Source of the DNA: Diaphorobacter caeni
GTDB taxonomy: Bacteria > Pseudomonadota > Gammaproteobacteria > Burkholderiales > Burkholderiaceae_C
Direction of reading: 5' to 3'
DNA length: 64,000 nt
NCBI RefSeq assembly: GCF_015354245.1
Contig: NZ_JADKYZ010000012.1
Span: forward strand, 88,618-152,617
Numbering within the stretch: position 1 is the first letter of the stretch; each line of letters opens with the position of its first letter. Position numbers and translations under genes: made by a program. The notes under the pieces are model-generated. The model was not told the DNA's origin. It made no database searches and saw only the letters and a list, made by a program, of their open reading frames with translations. Below are positions 18,108 to 26,174 of the stretch, in pieces.

Positions 18108-18986
18108 ATGGTCAACAAGGTCATGAGTGCGAAGGATGTCGTCGCATCCATTCAGGATGGAATGACGATCGGCATCGGTGGCTGGGGCCCGCGCCGCAAG
18201 CCGATGGCGCTGGTGCGCGAGCTGCTGCGCAGTGATGTGAAGGATCTGACGGTGGTGTCGTATGGCGGCGCCGATGTGGGGATGCTGTGCGCGGCGGGCA
18301 AGGTCAAGAAGCTGATTTTCGCGTTCGTCACGCTGGATTTCATTCCGCTGGAGCCGTACTTCCGCAAGGCGCGCCAGAGCGGCGAGATCGAGGTGGTGGA
18401 AGTCGACGAAGGCCAGATGCTGCTGGGTCTGAAGGCCGCCGCTATGCGCGTGCCCTACATCCCCACGCGCATCGGTCTGGGCACGGATCTGGTCAAGCAC
18501 AACCCGCAGATCAAGGTGATCGGCTCGCCTTACGACAGCAAGGAATGGGTCGCGATGCCCGCGCTCCATCTGGACGTGGCCTTGCTGCACGTGGACAAGG
18601 CCGACGCGCGCGGCGTCTGCCAGATCAGCGGGCCCGACATGTACATGGACGACCTCTATGCGCGTGCAGCCAAGAAGACCTTCGTGAGCTGCGATGAGCT
18701 GGTGGACTCCAGCGCGTTCGAATCGGCCGAGAGCTCGCGTCTCGTCTTCTGGGAGCGCTCTGAAACCACGGGCGTGGTGCATCTGCCGTGCGGTGCTCAC
18801 CCCACGTCGTGCGGGCCTGCGTACGGTTTTGACAACAGGCACTTCAAGGAATACGCGAGCAGCGCCAAGGAAGATTCCGGCTGGAGCGACTACGTGAACA
18901 AGTATGTGAATTGCACCGAACAGGAATACCTGGACAAGGTGGGCGGTGCGGATGCGATCAAGCGTTTGCCACTGCCGGTGTTTTGA
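18108..18986 (+). CDS. ipdA: IpdA-like subunit of ring-C-opening CoA hydrolase
   Basis: Predicted 292-residue class I CoA-transferase-fold subunit. IpdAB hydrolyses the steroid ring C of COCHEA-CoA, a retro-Claisen-type opening late in HIP degradation. MTIGIGGWGPRRKPMALVRE and LTVVSYGGADVGMLCAAGKV match IpdA closely; a DEG motif near residue 101 lies about where the IpdA essential glutamate sits. C. testosteroni calls the homologue ScdL1. GGAGAGC precedes the ATG at 18108. The partner ipdB starts 15 bases after the stop. Confidence 0.9.
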   Translation: MVNKVMSAKDVVASIQDGMTIGIGGWGPRRKPMALVRELLRSDVKDLTVVSYGGADVGMLCAAGKVKKLIFAFVTLDFIPLEPYFRKARQSGEIEVVEVDEGQMLLGLKAAAMRVPYIPTRIGLGTDLVKHNPQIKVIGSPYDSKEWVAMPALHLDVALLHVDKADARGVCQISGPDMYMDDLYARAAKKTFVSCDELVDSSAFESAESSRLVFWERSETTGVVHLPCGAHPTSCGPAYGFDNRHFKEYASSAKEDSGWSDYVNKYVNCTEQEYLDKVGGADAIKRLPLPVF

Positions 18987-19001
18987 GAGAGGGAGGTGAG
19001 C

Positions 19002-19775
19002 ATGAGCAGTGAAATTTCTTTGGTCGATCGCATCATCTGTGCGGCGGCGCAGGCGTGGAAGGATGACGGCGAGGTGCTGGCCACGGGCATCGGCCTGGTG
19101 CCGCGTCTGGCGGCGTCGCTGTGCATGAAATCCGTCAACACGGACATCATGATGACCGATTCGGAGGCCTGGATCGTGAGCGAACCGGTGCCGGTGGGGC
19201 CGCGCGGGGACTACCAGATCAAACGCGAAACGTGGATGGGCTTCTCGCGCATTTTTGACAACGTGTGGGGCGGCAAGCGCCACGCGATGGTGGGTCCGGT
19301 GCAGGTGGACCGCTTCGGTCAGGCCAACATTTCGATGGTGGGCGGCGACTACGCACGTCCCAAGTCGATGATGCTGGGCGTGCGCGGCTTTCCGGGCAAC
19401 TCCATCAACCATGCGAATTCGTTTTTCGTGCCCAACCACAGCAGGAAGGTGTTCGTGGAGGGCGAGGTGGACATGGTCGCGTCGGTGGGCTACAACCCCG
19501 CGCGTCTGCCCAAGGGCTGGACGCTGGAGGAGATGACCGACATCCGCTTCATCTTCACCAACCTGTGCGTGCTGGACTTCGGCGGTCCGAACCACCAGGT
19601 GCGCCTCGTCTCGCTGCACCCCGGCGTGACGGCGCAGATGGTGCAGGAGAACACGGGCTTCCCGATTTTCATGCCGGAGAGCGTGCCGACCACGGCCACG
19701 CCAAGCGCCGCGCAACTGGCGCTGCTGGCCGAGCTCGATCCGCACAACCTGCGCGCATCCGCCCTGGGAGCCTGA
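19002..19775 (+). CDS. ipdB: IpdB-like subunit of ring-C-opening CoA hydrolase
   Basis: Predicted 257-residue partner of IpdA. It has the CoA-transferase beta-subunit fold with VLATGIGLVPRLAASLC, the MMTDSEAWIVSEPVPVG segment, and GKRHAMVGPVQVDRFGQAN followed by GVRGFPGNS. The strong GGGAGGTGAG site sets the ATG at 19002 rather than the GTG two codons upstream. The two subunits form a heteromer; the C. testosteroni homologue is ScdL2. The following hydratase starts one base after its stop, indicating a tight operon. Confidence 0.9.
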   Translation: MSSEISLVDRIICAAAQAWKDDGEVLATGIGLVPRLAASLCMKSVNTDIMMTDSEAWIVSEPVPVGPRGDYQIKRETWMGFSRIFDNVWGGKRHAMVGPVQVDRFGQANISMVGGDYARPKSMMLGVRGFPGNSINHANSFFVPNHSRKVFVEGEVDMVASVGYNPARLPKGWTLEEMTDIRFIFTNLCVLDFGGPNHQVRLVSLHPGVTAQMVQENTGFPIFMPESVPTTATPSAAQLALLAELDPHNLRASALGA

Positions 19776-19776
19776 C

Positions 19777-20697
19777 ATGCCAAGCCCTGCCAACACAGCT
19801 CAGGAGGCGAGCGAGTTCGTCACGCGCGAGGACAGCGCGGTCTACGAAACCGACGCGCCCGTTCTCTATGAAGTGAAGGACGGCATCGCCACCGTGACGA
19901 TGAACCGGCCCACGTTCCACAACGTGCAGAACTCGCAGATGACCTATGCGCTGGACGACGCCTTCCGCCGCGCGGTGGACGACGACGCGGTCAAGGTGAT
20001 CGTGCTTGCGGGCAGCGGCAAGCATTTCAGCGCGGGCCACGACATCGGCACGCCGGGCCGCGACATCAACAGGAGCTTTGATCGCAAGCACCTGTGGTGG
20101 GACCATGTGAACAAGCCGGGCGGCGAGCAGCTGTTCGCGCGCGAGCAGGAGGTCTATCTCGGCATGTGCCGCCGCTGGCGCGACATCCCGAAGCCGACCA
20201 TCGCGATGGTGCAGGGCGCCTGCGTCGCGGGCGGACTGATGTTGGCGTGGGTGTGCGACTTCATCGTTGCGAGTGAAGACGCGTTCTTCCAGGACCCGGT
20301 CGTGCGCATGGGCATTCCGGGCGTGGAGTATTTCGCGCACGCCAACGAGATGCATACCCGCATCGCCAAGGAATTTCTGATGCTCGGCGAGCGCATGAGC
20401 GCCGGGCGCGCCTACGAGATGGGCATGGTCAACCGCGTGGTGCCGCATACCGGGCTGCAGGCGCAGGTGCTGGCAATGGCCGAGAAGCTGGCCGCGCAGC
20501 CGCGCATGGGTCTTGCGCTCACCAAGACCGTGGTGAACCGGGCCGAGGAACTGCAGGGGCTGCGCGCGACGATGGAGATGGCCTACGGGTATCACCACTT
20601 CGCGCACGCCCACAGCCTCGCGATGGGCGCGGGACATCTCGGGGGGCACGACGCCAAATCGATGGTGCGCGCCAACAAGGAGGAGGCCAGGTCATGA
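19777..20697 (+). CDS. Enoyl-CoA hydratase/isomerase family protein in the steroid operon (ScdN-like)
   Basis: Crotonase of 306 residues, longer than most. A 35-residue polar N-terminal extension precedes the core VTMNRPTFHNVQN. The oxyanion hole is formed by HFSAGHDIG and VQGACVAGGLMLAW. The insert between them (KHLWWDHVNKPGG) is unusual for hydratases and resembles the group of large steroid-associated crotonases. FFQDPVVRMGIPGVEYFAH takes the place of the usual catalytic-glutamate region. The position right after ipdB matches the gene called scdN in C. testosteroni, from memory of that cluster. Probable role: hydration or hydrolysis during C/D-ring side-chain oxidation. The reading frame ends in an ATGA overlap with ipdC. 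Confidence 0.82.
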   Translation: MPSPANTAQEASEFVTREDSAVYETDAPVLYEVKDGIATVTMNRPTFHNVQNSQMTYALDDAFRRAVDDDAVKVIVLAGSGKHFSAGHDIGTPGRDINRSFDRKHLWWDHVNKPGGEQLFAREQEVYLGMCRRWRDIPKPTIAMVQGACVAGGLMLAWVCDFIVASEDAFFQDPVVRMGIPGVEYFAHANEMHTRIAKEFLMLGERMSAGRAYEMGMVNRVVPHTGLQAQVLAMAEKLAAQPRMGLALTKTVVNRAEELQGLRATMEMAYGYHHFAHAHSLAMGAGHLGGHDAKSMVRANKEEARS

Positions 20698-21803
20698 GTG
20701 ATTCGATCAAGGACTCCAACTCCTTGCGCACGCCGCTGTGCGATCTGCTGGGTTGCCGCCATCCCATCATCCAGACCGCGATGGGCTGGGTGGCGGGAGC
20801 CGATCTGGTGGTGGGCACGACCAACGCGGGCGGCTTCGGATTCCTGGCAGGCGCGACCATTGCCGCTGAGCAGATCGAGGCGGAGATTCTCAAGGTCAAG
20901 CGCCTGACGGATGACCGTCCGTTCGGCCTGAACTTCCACATGTTTCAGCCGAACGCGCAGCAGCTGCTGGATCTGGCCGTGAAGTACCGTCTGCGCGCGG
21001 TGAGCTACGGCCGCGGGCCGGACAAGAAGGTGATTGGCCGCCTGCGCGACGCGGACATCGTCTGCATGCCCACCGTGGGCGCGCTCAAGCACGCGCAGAA
21101 GGCGATTGAAATGGGTGCCAACGTCATCACCGTGCAGGGCGGCGAGGGCGGCGGCCACACCGGCAGCGTGCCGACCACGGTGCTGCTGCCGCAGGTGGTG
21201 GATGCCGTCGATGTGCCAGTGGTGGCTGCAGGCGGCTTCTACGACGGACGCGGTCTGCTCGCGGCGCTGGCCTTTGGTGCGCAGGGCATTGCGATGGGCA
21301 CGCGCTTTCTGATGACCAGCGACTCCAAGGTGCCCGACGTGACGCTCGAGCGCTACGTGCAGACCAAGGACGCCGAGAAGATCGCGATCTCGTATCTGGT
21401 GGATGGCATGCCGCAGCGCATGATTCCCAACGAATACCTCTCGATGCTCGAGAAGGCGAGCCCGATGAAGCGGCTGCGCATCGCCATCGATCTGGCGCTG
21501 AAGTGGAAGGCCGAGACCGGCATGACCACGGGGCAGGCGATGAGCATCTTCATGAAGGCGCTCAAGGAAGACTCGTCCTCGGTCGCGCAGACCGTGATGG
21601 CCGCCAATGCGCCCATGCTGCTGCAGAAATCCATGGTCGAGGGCAATCCGGCGGACGGCGTGATGTCGGCCGGTCAGGTGGCCGCGCTGATCGGGCGGCT
21701 GGACAGCTGCGAGACGGTGATCTCCGGCATCGTGCGTCAGGCGCTGGAGCGCCGCGACGCGCTGAACCAGCTCAATCAGCACGACCAGCTGGCGGTGGCC
21801 TGA
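20694..21803 (+). CDS. ipdC: IpdC-like FMN-dependent oxidoreductase (nitronate monooxygenase family)
   Basis: Predicted 369-residue TIM-barrel flavoenzyme of the nitronate monooxygenase family. The N-terminus reads CRHPIIQTAMGWVAGADL, the phosphate-binding loops GGEGGGHTG and AAGGFYDGRGLLAALAFGA bind FMN, and MGTRFLMT follows. IpdC of mycobacteria and rhodococci oxidises or reduces the ring-C hydroxyl of 5-OH-HIC-CoA, and its gene lies next to ipdAB as here (C. testosteroni ScdK). It overlaps the preceding hydratase by four bases. Confidence 0.88.
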   Translation: MSDSIKDSNSLRTPLCDLLGCRHPIIQTAMGWVAGADLVVGTTNAGGFGFLAGATIAAEQIEAEILKVKRLTDDRPFGLNFHMFQPNAQQLLDLAVKYRLRAVSYGRGPDKKVIGRLRDADIVCMPTVGALKHAQKAIEMGANVITVQGGEGGGHTGSVPTTVLLPQVVDAVDVPVVAAGGFYDGRGLLAALAFGAQGIAMGTRFLMTSDSKVPDVTLERYVQTKDAEKIAISYLVDGMPQRMIPNEYLSMLEKASPMKRLRIAIDLALKWKAETGMTTGQAMSIFMKALKEDSSSVAQTVMAANAPMLLQKSMVEGNPADGVMSAGQVAALIGRLDSCETVISGIVRQALERRDALNQLNQHDQLAVA

Positions 21804-21853
21804 ACCGACAACAACAAACAACGTACAAGAGACAAACCGAAAGAACCGCATCC

Positions 21854-22612
21854 ATGTCTTCGTCACAGTTCCATTCAAGAATTCATGACAACGGCGTCGC
21901 CGAACTGGTGATTGACCGTGCTCCCGTCAATGCGCTCAACGCCGCCGGCTGGAATGGCCTGGCCAAGGAAATCGAGTCGTTGGGCAACCATCCGCAGACG
22001 CGCGTGATCGTGATCCGCGCCGAGAACCGTGGCTTCTGCGCGGGCGTGGACATCAAGGAGCTGGCCGCCAACGACAAGCTGATCATCGACGTGAACGCGG
22101 GCAACTACGCCACGTTCAAGGCGGTTCACCTGAACAGGGTGCCGGTGATCGCTGCGGTGCACGGCTTCGTGCTGGGCGGCGGCATCGGAATCTGCGGCGC
22201 GGCGGACATCGTGATCGCCGCCGATGACGCGACCTTCGGCCTGCCCGAGGTGGACCGCGGCGCGATGGGCGGCGCGGCGCATCTGCAGCGCATGTTCGGC
22301 GTGCAGAAAACGCGCTACCTGTTCTTCACGGGCGAGATGATCGGCGCGGCCGAGGCGCTGCGTTTGGGTGCCATCGAGCGCGTCGTCCAGCGCGACGAAT
22401 TGCGCGCTGCGGCCATGGAGATCGCGGCCAAGATCGCCGCCAAGAGCCCCGCGATGATCCGCATCGCCAAGGAGGCGCTCACCGGCATCGAGGACGGCAA
22501 CCTCGAAGACAAGTACCGCTGGGAGCAGGGCTTCACCCTGCAGGCCTACATGAGCCCCGATTCCGCAGAGACACGCGATGCCTTTGTGGAAAAGCGGGAC
22601 GCCAAATTCTGA
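21854..22612 (+). CDS. EchA20-like ring-D hydrolase (crotonase family, ScdY)
   Basis: Crotonase-fold protein of 252 residues closely resembling mycobacterial EchA20, which hydrolyses the D ring of HIEC-type CoA thioesters. Shared features: IDRAPVNALNAAGW, RAENRGFCAGVDIKEL, VPVIAAVHGFVLGGGIGICG, ATFGLPEVDRGAMGGAAHL and YRWEQGFTLQAY. The ATG at 21854 follows the ipdC stop by about 50 bases. The homologue in C. testosteroni is ScdY. Its co-location with IpdA, IpdB and IpdC gives a full set for opening rings C and D. Confidence 0.87.
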   Translation: MSSSQFHSRIHDNGVAELVIDRAPVNALNAAGWNGLAKEIESLGNHPQTRVIVIRAENRGFCAGVDIKELAANDKLIIDVNAGNYATFKAVHLNRVPVIAAVHGFVLGGGIGICGAADIVIAADDATFGLPEVDRGAMGGAAHLQRMFGVQKTRYLFFTGEMIGAAEALRLGAIERVVQRDELRAAAMEIAAKIAAKSPAMIRIAKEALTGIEDGNLEDKYRWEQGFTLQAYMSPDSAETRDAFVEKRDAKF

Positions 22613-22643
22613 GCACTGCTCGCGCATTGAGGAGATTTTCACC

Positions 22644-23798
22644 ATGGATTTGACCTATACCCCCGCGCAGCAGGCATTTCGCGCGGAAGTGCGCGCCTGG
22701 CTCAAGGACCACGTGCCGCGCGAGAAGCTCGCGAGCTACGACACCCGCGAGGGATTTGAGCAGCACCGCCAATGGGAAGCGACGCTGGCCGAGGCAGGCT
22801 ACAGCAGCGTGACCTGGCCCAAGGAGCTCGGCGGACGCGGCTGCGACTTGAACGAGTGGCTGATCTTTGAAGAGGAATACTGGGCCGCCGACGCGCCCCA
22901 TCGCGTGAATCAGAACGGCATTCTGTTGCTCGGTCCCACGCTCATGGAGTTCGGCACCGAGGCACAGAAGGCGCGCTTTCTGCCGCGCATGGCACGCTGC
23001 GACGAGATGTGGGCACAGGGCTGGTCCGAGCCGAATGCGGGCTCTGACATGGCTGCGATCTCGAGCCGCGCGATCCGCACTGGCGACAAGTATGTGCTCA
23101 ACGGCCAGAAGATCTGGTCCACCCGCGCCGTGTTCGCCGACTGGCTGTTCGGCCTGTTCCGCAGCGATCCGCAATCGAGCCGCCACCACGGCCTGAGCTA
23201 CATCCTCGTGCCGCTCAAGTCCAAGGGCGTGACGATCCGCCCGATCCGAGACATCGGTGGCAAGGAGCATTTCGCCGAGATTTTCTTTGACGACGTTGAA
23301 GTTCCGGTGGAGAACCTGGTGGGCGCCGAGGGCAAGGGCTGGAACGTGGCGATGGCCACAGCCGGTTTCGAGCGTGGCCTGCTGCTGCGCTCGCCGGCGC
23401 GCTACCAGCGCAGCGCGCAGAAGCTGATCGAACTCTACAAGCGCCATCAGGCCGATGCCGACCGCGATTCATCGATCCGCGACGCCGTGCTGCGTGCCTG
23501 GATGGGCGCGGAGGCCTACACGCAATCGTCTTTCCACACGGTGGGCCGCCTGGACAAGGGCGCGCAGATCGGCGCGGAGGCGAGCACCAACAAGATCGTC
23601 TGGTCCGAGCTCGACATCCTGATCCACGAGACCGCGATGCGCATTCTCGGCCCGCGCGCCGAGCTGCGCGATGACGCCGAGGCCAATGAATGGCTCGAAG
23701 GTTTTCTGTTCTCGCAGGCCGGTCCGATCTATGCGGGCAGCAACGAGATCCAGCGCAACATCATCGCCCAGCGCATGCTGGGTCTGCCCAAGTCCTGA
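22644..23798 (+). CDS. Acyl-CoA dehydrogenase, NEIQR-bearing subunit of pair 1
   Basis: Predicted 384-residue FAD acyl-CoA dehydrogenase. It keeps the QGWSEPNAGSDMAAI flavin loop, GQKIWSTRAVFADW and the C-terminal IYAGSNEIQRNIIAQRMLG, but has alanine where medium-chain enzymes carry the catalytic glutamate in YEG. In steroid degraders such enzymes commonly work as alpha2beta2 heteromers (FadE pairs), and the next gene is the complementary type. Together they probably dehydrogenate a HIP-derived CoA ester. GAGGAGAT sets the start at 22644. ScdM-type in C. testosteroni is a reasonable but unproven label. Confidence 0.88.
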   Translation: MDLTYTPAQQAFRAEVRAWLKDHVPREKLASYDTREGFEQHRQWEATLAEAGYSSVTWPKELGGRGCDLNEWLIFEEEYWAADAPHRVNQNGILLLGPTLMEFGTEAQKARFLPRMARCDEMWAQGWSEPNAGSDMAAISSRAIRTGDKYVLNGQKIWSTRAVFADWLFGLFRSDPQSSRHHGLSYILVPLKSKGVTIRPIRDIGGKEHFAEIFFDDVEVPVENLVGAEGKGWNVAMATAGFERGLLLRSPARYQRSAQKLIELYKRHQADADRDSSIRDAVLRAWMGAEAYTQSSFHTVGRLDKGAQIGAEASTNKIVWSELDILIHETAMRILGPRAELRDDAEANEWLEGFLFSQAGPIYAGSNEIQRNIIAQRMLGLPKS

Positions 23799-23816
23799 AG
23801 CCGAGAGGAGCACCCA

Positions 23817-24980
23817 ATGGATTTCACCTTCTCCGAAGATCAGCTCGCTTTCCGTGACTCGATCAGCCGATTCTTCATGACCGAAGCCGCGCCCGAAATG
23901 CTGCGCGAGGTGTGGGAAACCGAATCCGGCCGCAGCCCCGAGCTGCGAGCCAAGATCGCAGAGCAGGGCATCGGTGGCCTGTCCGTGCCCGAGGAGTTCG
24001 GCGGCATGGGTCTGGGCGATGTGGACTGGGCCCTGCTGCTGCAGGAGATCGGCTACTACGCGCTGCCCGATTCGCTGATCGACACGGTCTACGTGGCCGC
24101 CGGAGTGCTGAGCGCACTGCCCGCAGGCCATGCGGCGCGAGCGCAGTGGCTGCCCGGCATCGCCGACGGAAGCATCCGCGTGGCCGTGGGTCACCCGATC
24201 AACCCGTGGGTGGCCGACGCCCAGCAGGCCAATCTGCTGCTGCTGCCGCACGCCACCTGCCAGGGCCTCGAAGTGCATGCGGTACTGCCATCGCAATGCA
24301 CGATCAATCCGCTCAAGAGCATCGACACTTCGCGCCGCCTCTACAGCGTGGAGTGGACGGCCACGCCGCAAACCTGCATCGCCGCCGGAGCACAAGGACA
24401 GAAGATCTGGGACATGGCCGTGAACCGCGGCGCGCTGGGCTCGGCCGCACAGCTCGTTGGTCTTGCGCAGCGCATGGTGGACCTGTCAGTGGACTATGTC
24501 GCGCAGCGCAAGCAGTTCGACAAGGTGATCGGCAGCTTCCAGGCGGTGCAGCACCACCTGGCCAACGTGGTCACCAAAATCGAGTTCGCCAAGCCCGTGC
24601 TCTACCGCGCGTTCTATGCGCTGCAGCACGGCGAGATCGATGCGGACACGCGCGTCTCGCACGCCAAGCTGGCGGCCTGTGACACCGGCTGGTTCGCTAC
24701 CCGCCAGAGCATTCAGGTGCACGGCGCCATGGGCTACACATGGGAAGTCGACCTGCAGATGTTCATGAAGCGCGCATGGGTGCTCGACGCTTCCTGGGGG
24801 GATCGTGGCTACCACAGCGCACGGCTCTCGCAGAGCCTGTTGCTCGATGCCAACCCGCCGCTCGGCCCTGGCAGCACCTTTGATCGTCTTGCGTCGCAGG
24901 GCGCGGGCAATGACGTGGCAAGCGTCAATGCAGTGAACAGCAACAGCAACAGCAATGTGGCCGAGGAGGCAACGGCATGA
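23817..24980 (+). CDS. Acyl-CoA dehydrogenase, partner subunit of pair 1
   Basis: Predicted 387-residue member of the acyl-CoA dehydrogenase family. The N- and C-terminal helical domains are clear (FGGMGLGDVDWALLLQEIG; QRKQFDKVIGSFQAVQHHLA; IQVHGAMGYTWEVD), but the middle beta-domain is shortened and lacks the standard SEP/GSD flavin loop, and the NEIQR end is missing. That is the beta-type pattern of heteromeric steroid dehydrogenases, so it should need the upstream subunit. The tail (after residue 360) is low-complexity with SNSNSN. It overlaps the thiolase start by four bases. Confidence 0.87.
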   Translation: MDFTFSEDQLAFRDSISRFFMTEAAPEMLREVWETESGRSPELRAKIAEQGIGGLSVPEEFGGMGLGDVDWALLLQEIGYYALPDSLIDTVYVAAGVLSALPAGHAARAQWLPGIADGSIRVAVGHPINPWVADAQQANLLLLPHATCQGLEVHAVLPSQCTINPLKSIDTSRRLYSVEWTATPQTCIAAGAQGQKIWDMAVNRGALGSAAQLVGLAQRMVDLSVDYVAQRKQFDKVIGSFQAVQHHLANVVTKIEFAKPVLYRAFYALQHGEIDADTRVSHAKLAACDTGWFATRQSIQVHGAMGYTWEVDLQMFMKRAWVLDASWGDRGYHSARLSQSLLLDANPPLGPGSTFDRLASQGAGNDVASVNAVNSNSNSNVAEEATA

Positions 24981-26131
24981 GGGCAGAGGCATACATCGTT
25001 GACGCGCTGCGCAGCCCCACGGGCAAGCGCAAGGGCTCGCTCGCGCAGGTGCATGGCGCCGATCTGGGCGCCCATGTGATCAAGGCGCTGGTGGAGCGCA
25101 ACGACATTCCCGCATCGGAATATGACGACGTGATCTTCGGCTGCGTGGATACCATCGGCGCGCTTGCGGGCGACATCGCGCGCACGTCGTGGCTGGCCGC
25201 CGGCATGCCGCTGAACGTGCCGGGCACGACGGTGGATCGACAGTGCGGCTCGTCCCAGCAGGCCATTCATTTCGCCGCGCAGGCAGTGATGAGTGGCACG
25301 CAGGACGTGGTGCTCGCCGGTGGCGTGCAGACGATGTCGGCGATCCCGATCTCGTCGGCCATGCTGGCGGGACAGCCGCTCGGCTTCACCACGCCGTTCG
25401 CCGAGAGCAAGGGCTGGCAGGCACGCTTCGGCGATGCGCCTGTCAACCAGTTCTACGCGGCGCAGCGCATTGCCGAACACTGGAATGTCTCGCGCGAAGA
25501 CATGGAAGTTTTTGCCAAAGAAAGCCATGACCGTGCGCTCAAGGCGATTGCCGAGGGCCGCTTCGACCGCGAGATCGTGCCGTTCGGAGACTTCCGAATG
25601 GACGAGACAGCACGCTTGTCGACGCTGGAAAAGATGGCGACGCTGGAGCCGGTCGATCCGACTTATCCCTGGATCACCGCCGCCGTTTCCAGCTCCACCT
25701 GTGACGCGGCAGCCGCCGTGCTCGTGGTGTCGGAAGAGGCGCTCAAACGCTACAGGCTCACGCCGCGCGCCCGGATCCATCACCTGAGCGTGCGCGCCGA
25801 CGACCCGATCTGGCACCTCACGGCACCGATCCCCGCGACCGAATACGCGCTCAGGAAGGCAGGCATGAAGCTCGACGACATCGACCTCGTCGAGATCAAC
25901 GAAGCCTTTGCCTCGGTGGTGATGGCCTGGCTCAAGGAGACCGGCTACGACCATGCGAAGACCAACGTCAACGGCGGTGCGATCGCGCTTGGACATCCGC
26001 TCGGCGCATCAGGCGCGAAGCTGATGACCACGCTGCTGCACGAGCTTGAGCGCACGGGCGGCCGCTATGGTCTGCAGACCATGTGCGAGGGTGGTGGTCA
26101 GGCCAATGTGACCATCATCGAACGCCTGTGA
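24977..26131 (+). CDS. Thiolase (acetyl-CoA acyltransferase), steroid operon
   Basis: Predicted 384-residue thiolase. The nucleophile is C90 in VDRQCGSSQQA. H and C of the second half are in NEAFASVVM, GHPLGASGAKLM and CEGGGQAN. Where most thiolases have TAGNAS followed by DGAAA, this one reads ITAAVSSSTCDAAAAVLV, an unusual covering-loop sequence that may reflect a bulky steroid-derived substrate. It presumably cleaves a beta-keto acyl-CoA produced by the dehydrogenases and hydratases around it. Translation is coupled to the preceding gene through ATGA. Confidence 0.88.
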   Translation: MRAEAYIVDALRSPTGKRKGSLAQVHGADLGAHVIKALVERNDIPASEYDDVIFGCVDTIGALAGDIARTSWLAAGMPLNVPGTTVDRQCGSSQQAIHFAAQAVMSGTQDVVLAGGVQTMSAIPISSAMLAGQPLGFTTPFAESKGWQARFGDAPVNQFYAAQRIAEHWNVSREDMEVFAKESHDRALKAIAEGRFDREIVPFGDFRMDETARLSTLEKMATLEPVDPTYPWITAAVSSSTCDAAAAVLVVSEEALKRYRLTPRARIHHLSVRADDPIWHLTAPIPATEYALRKAGMKLDDIDLVEINEAFASVVMAWLKETGYDHAKTNVNGGAIALGHPLGASGAKLMTTLLHELERTGGRYGLQTMCEGGGQANVTIIERL

Positions 26132-26174
26132 TTCCTGCGGGAGTGTGATACCCAAAACGACGGAGACGGACACC

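Noticed and set aside
18048..19796. Minus-strand open frame of 582 codons opposite ipdA and ipdB
   Set aside because: Low-complexity His/Arg/Ala composition and complete overlap with two strongly supported genes.
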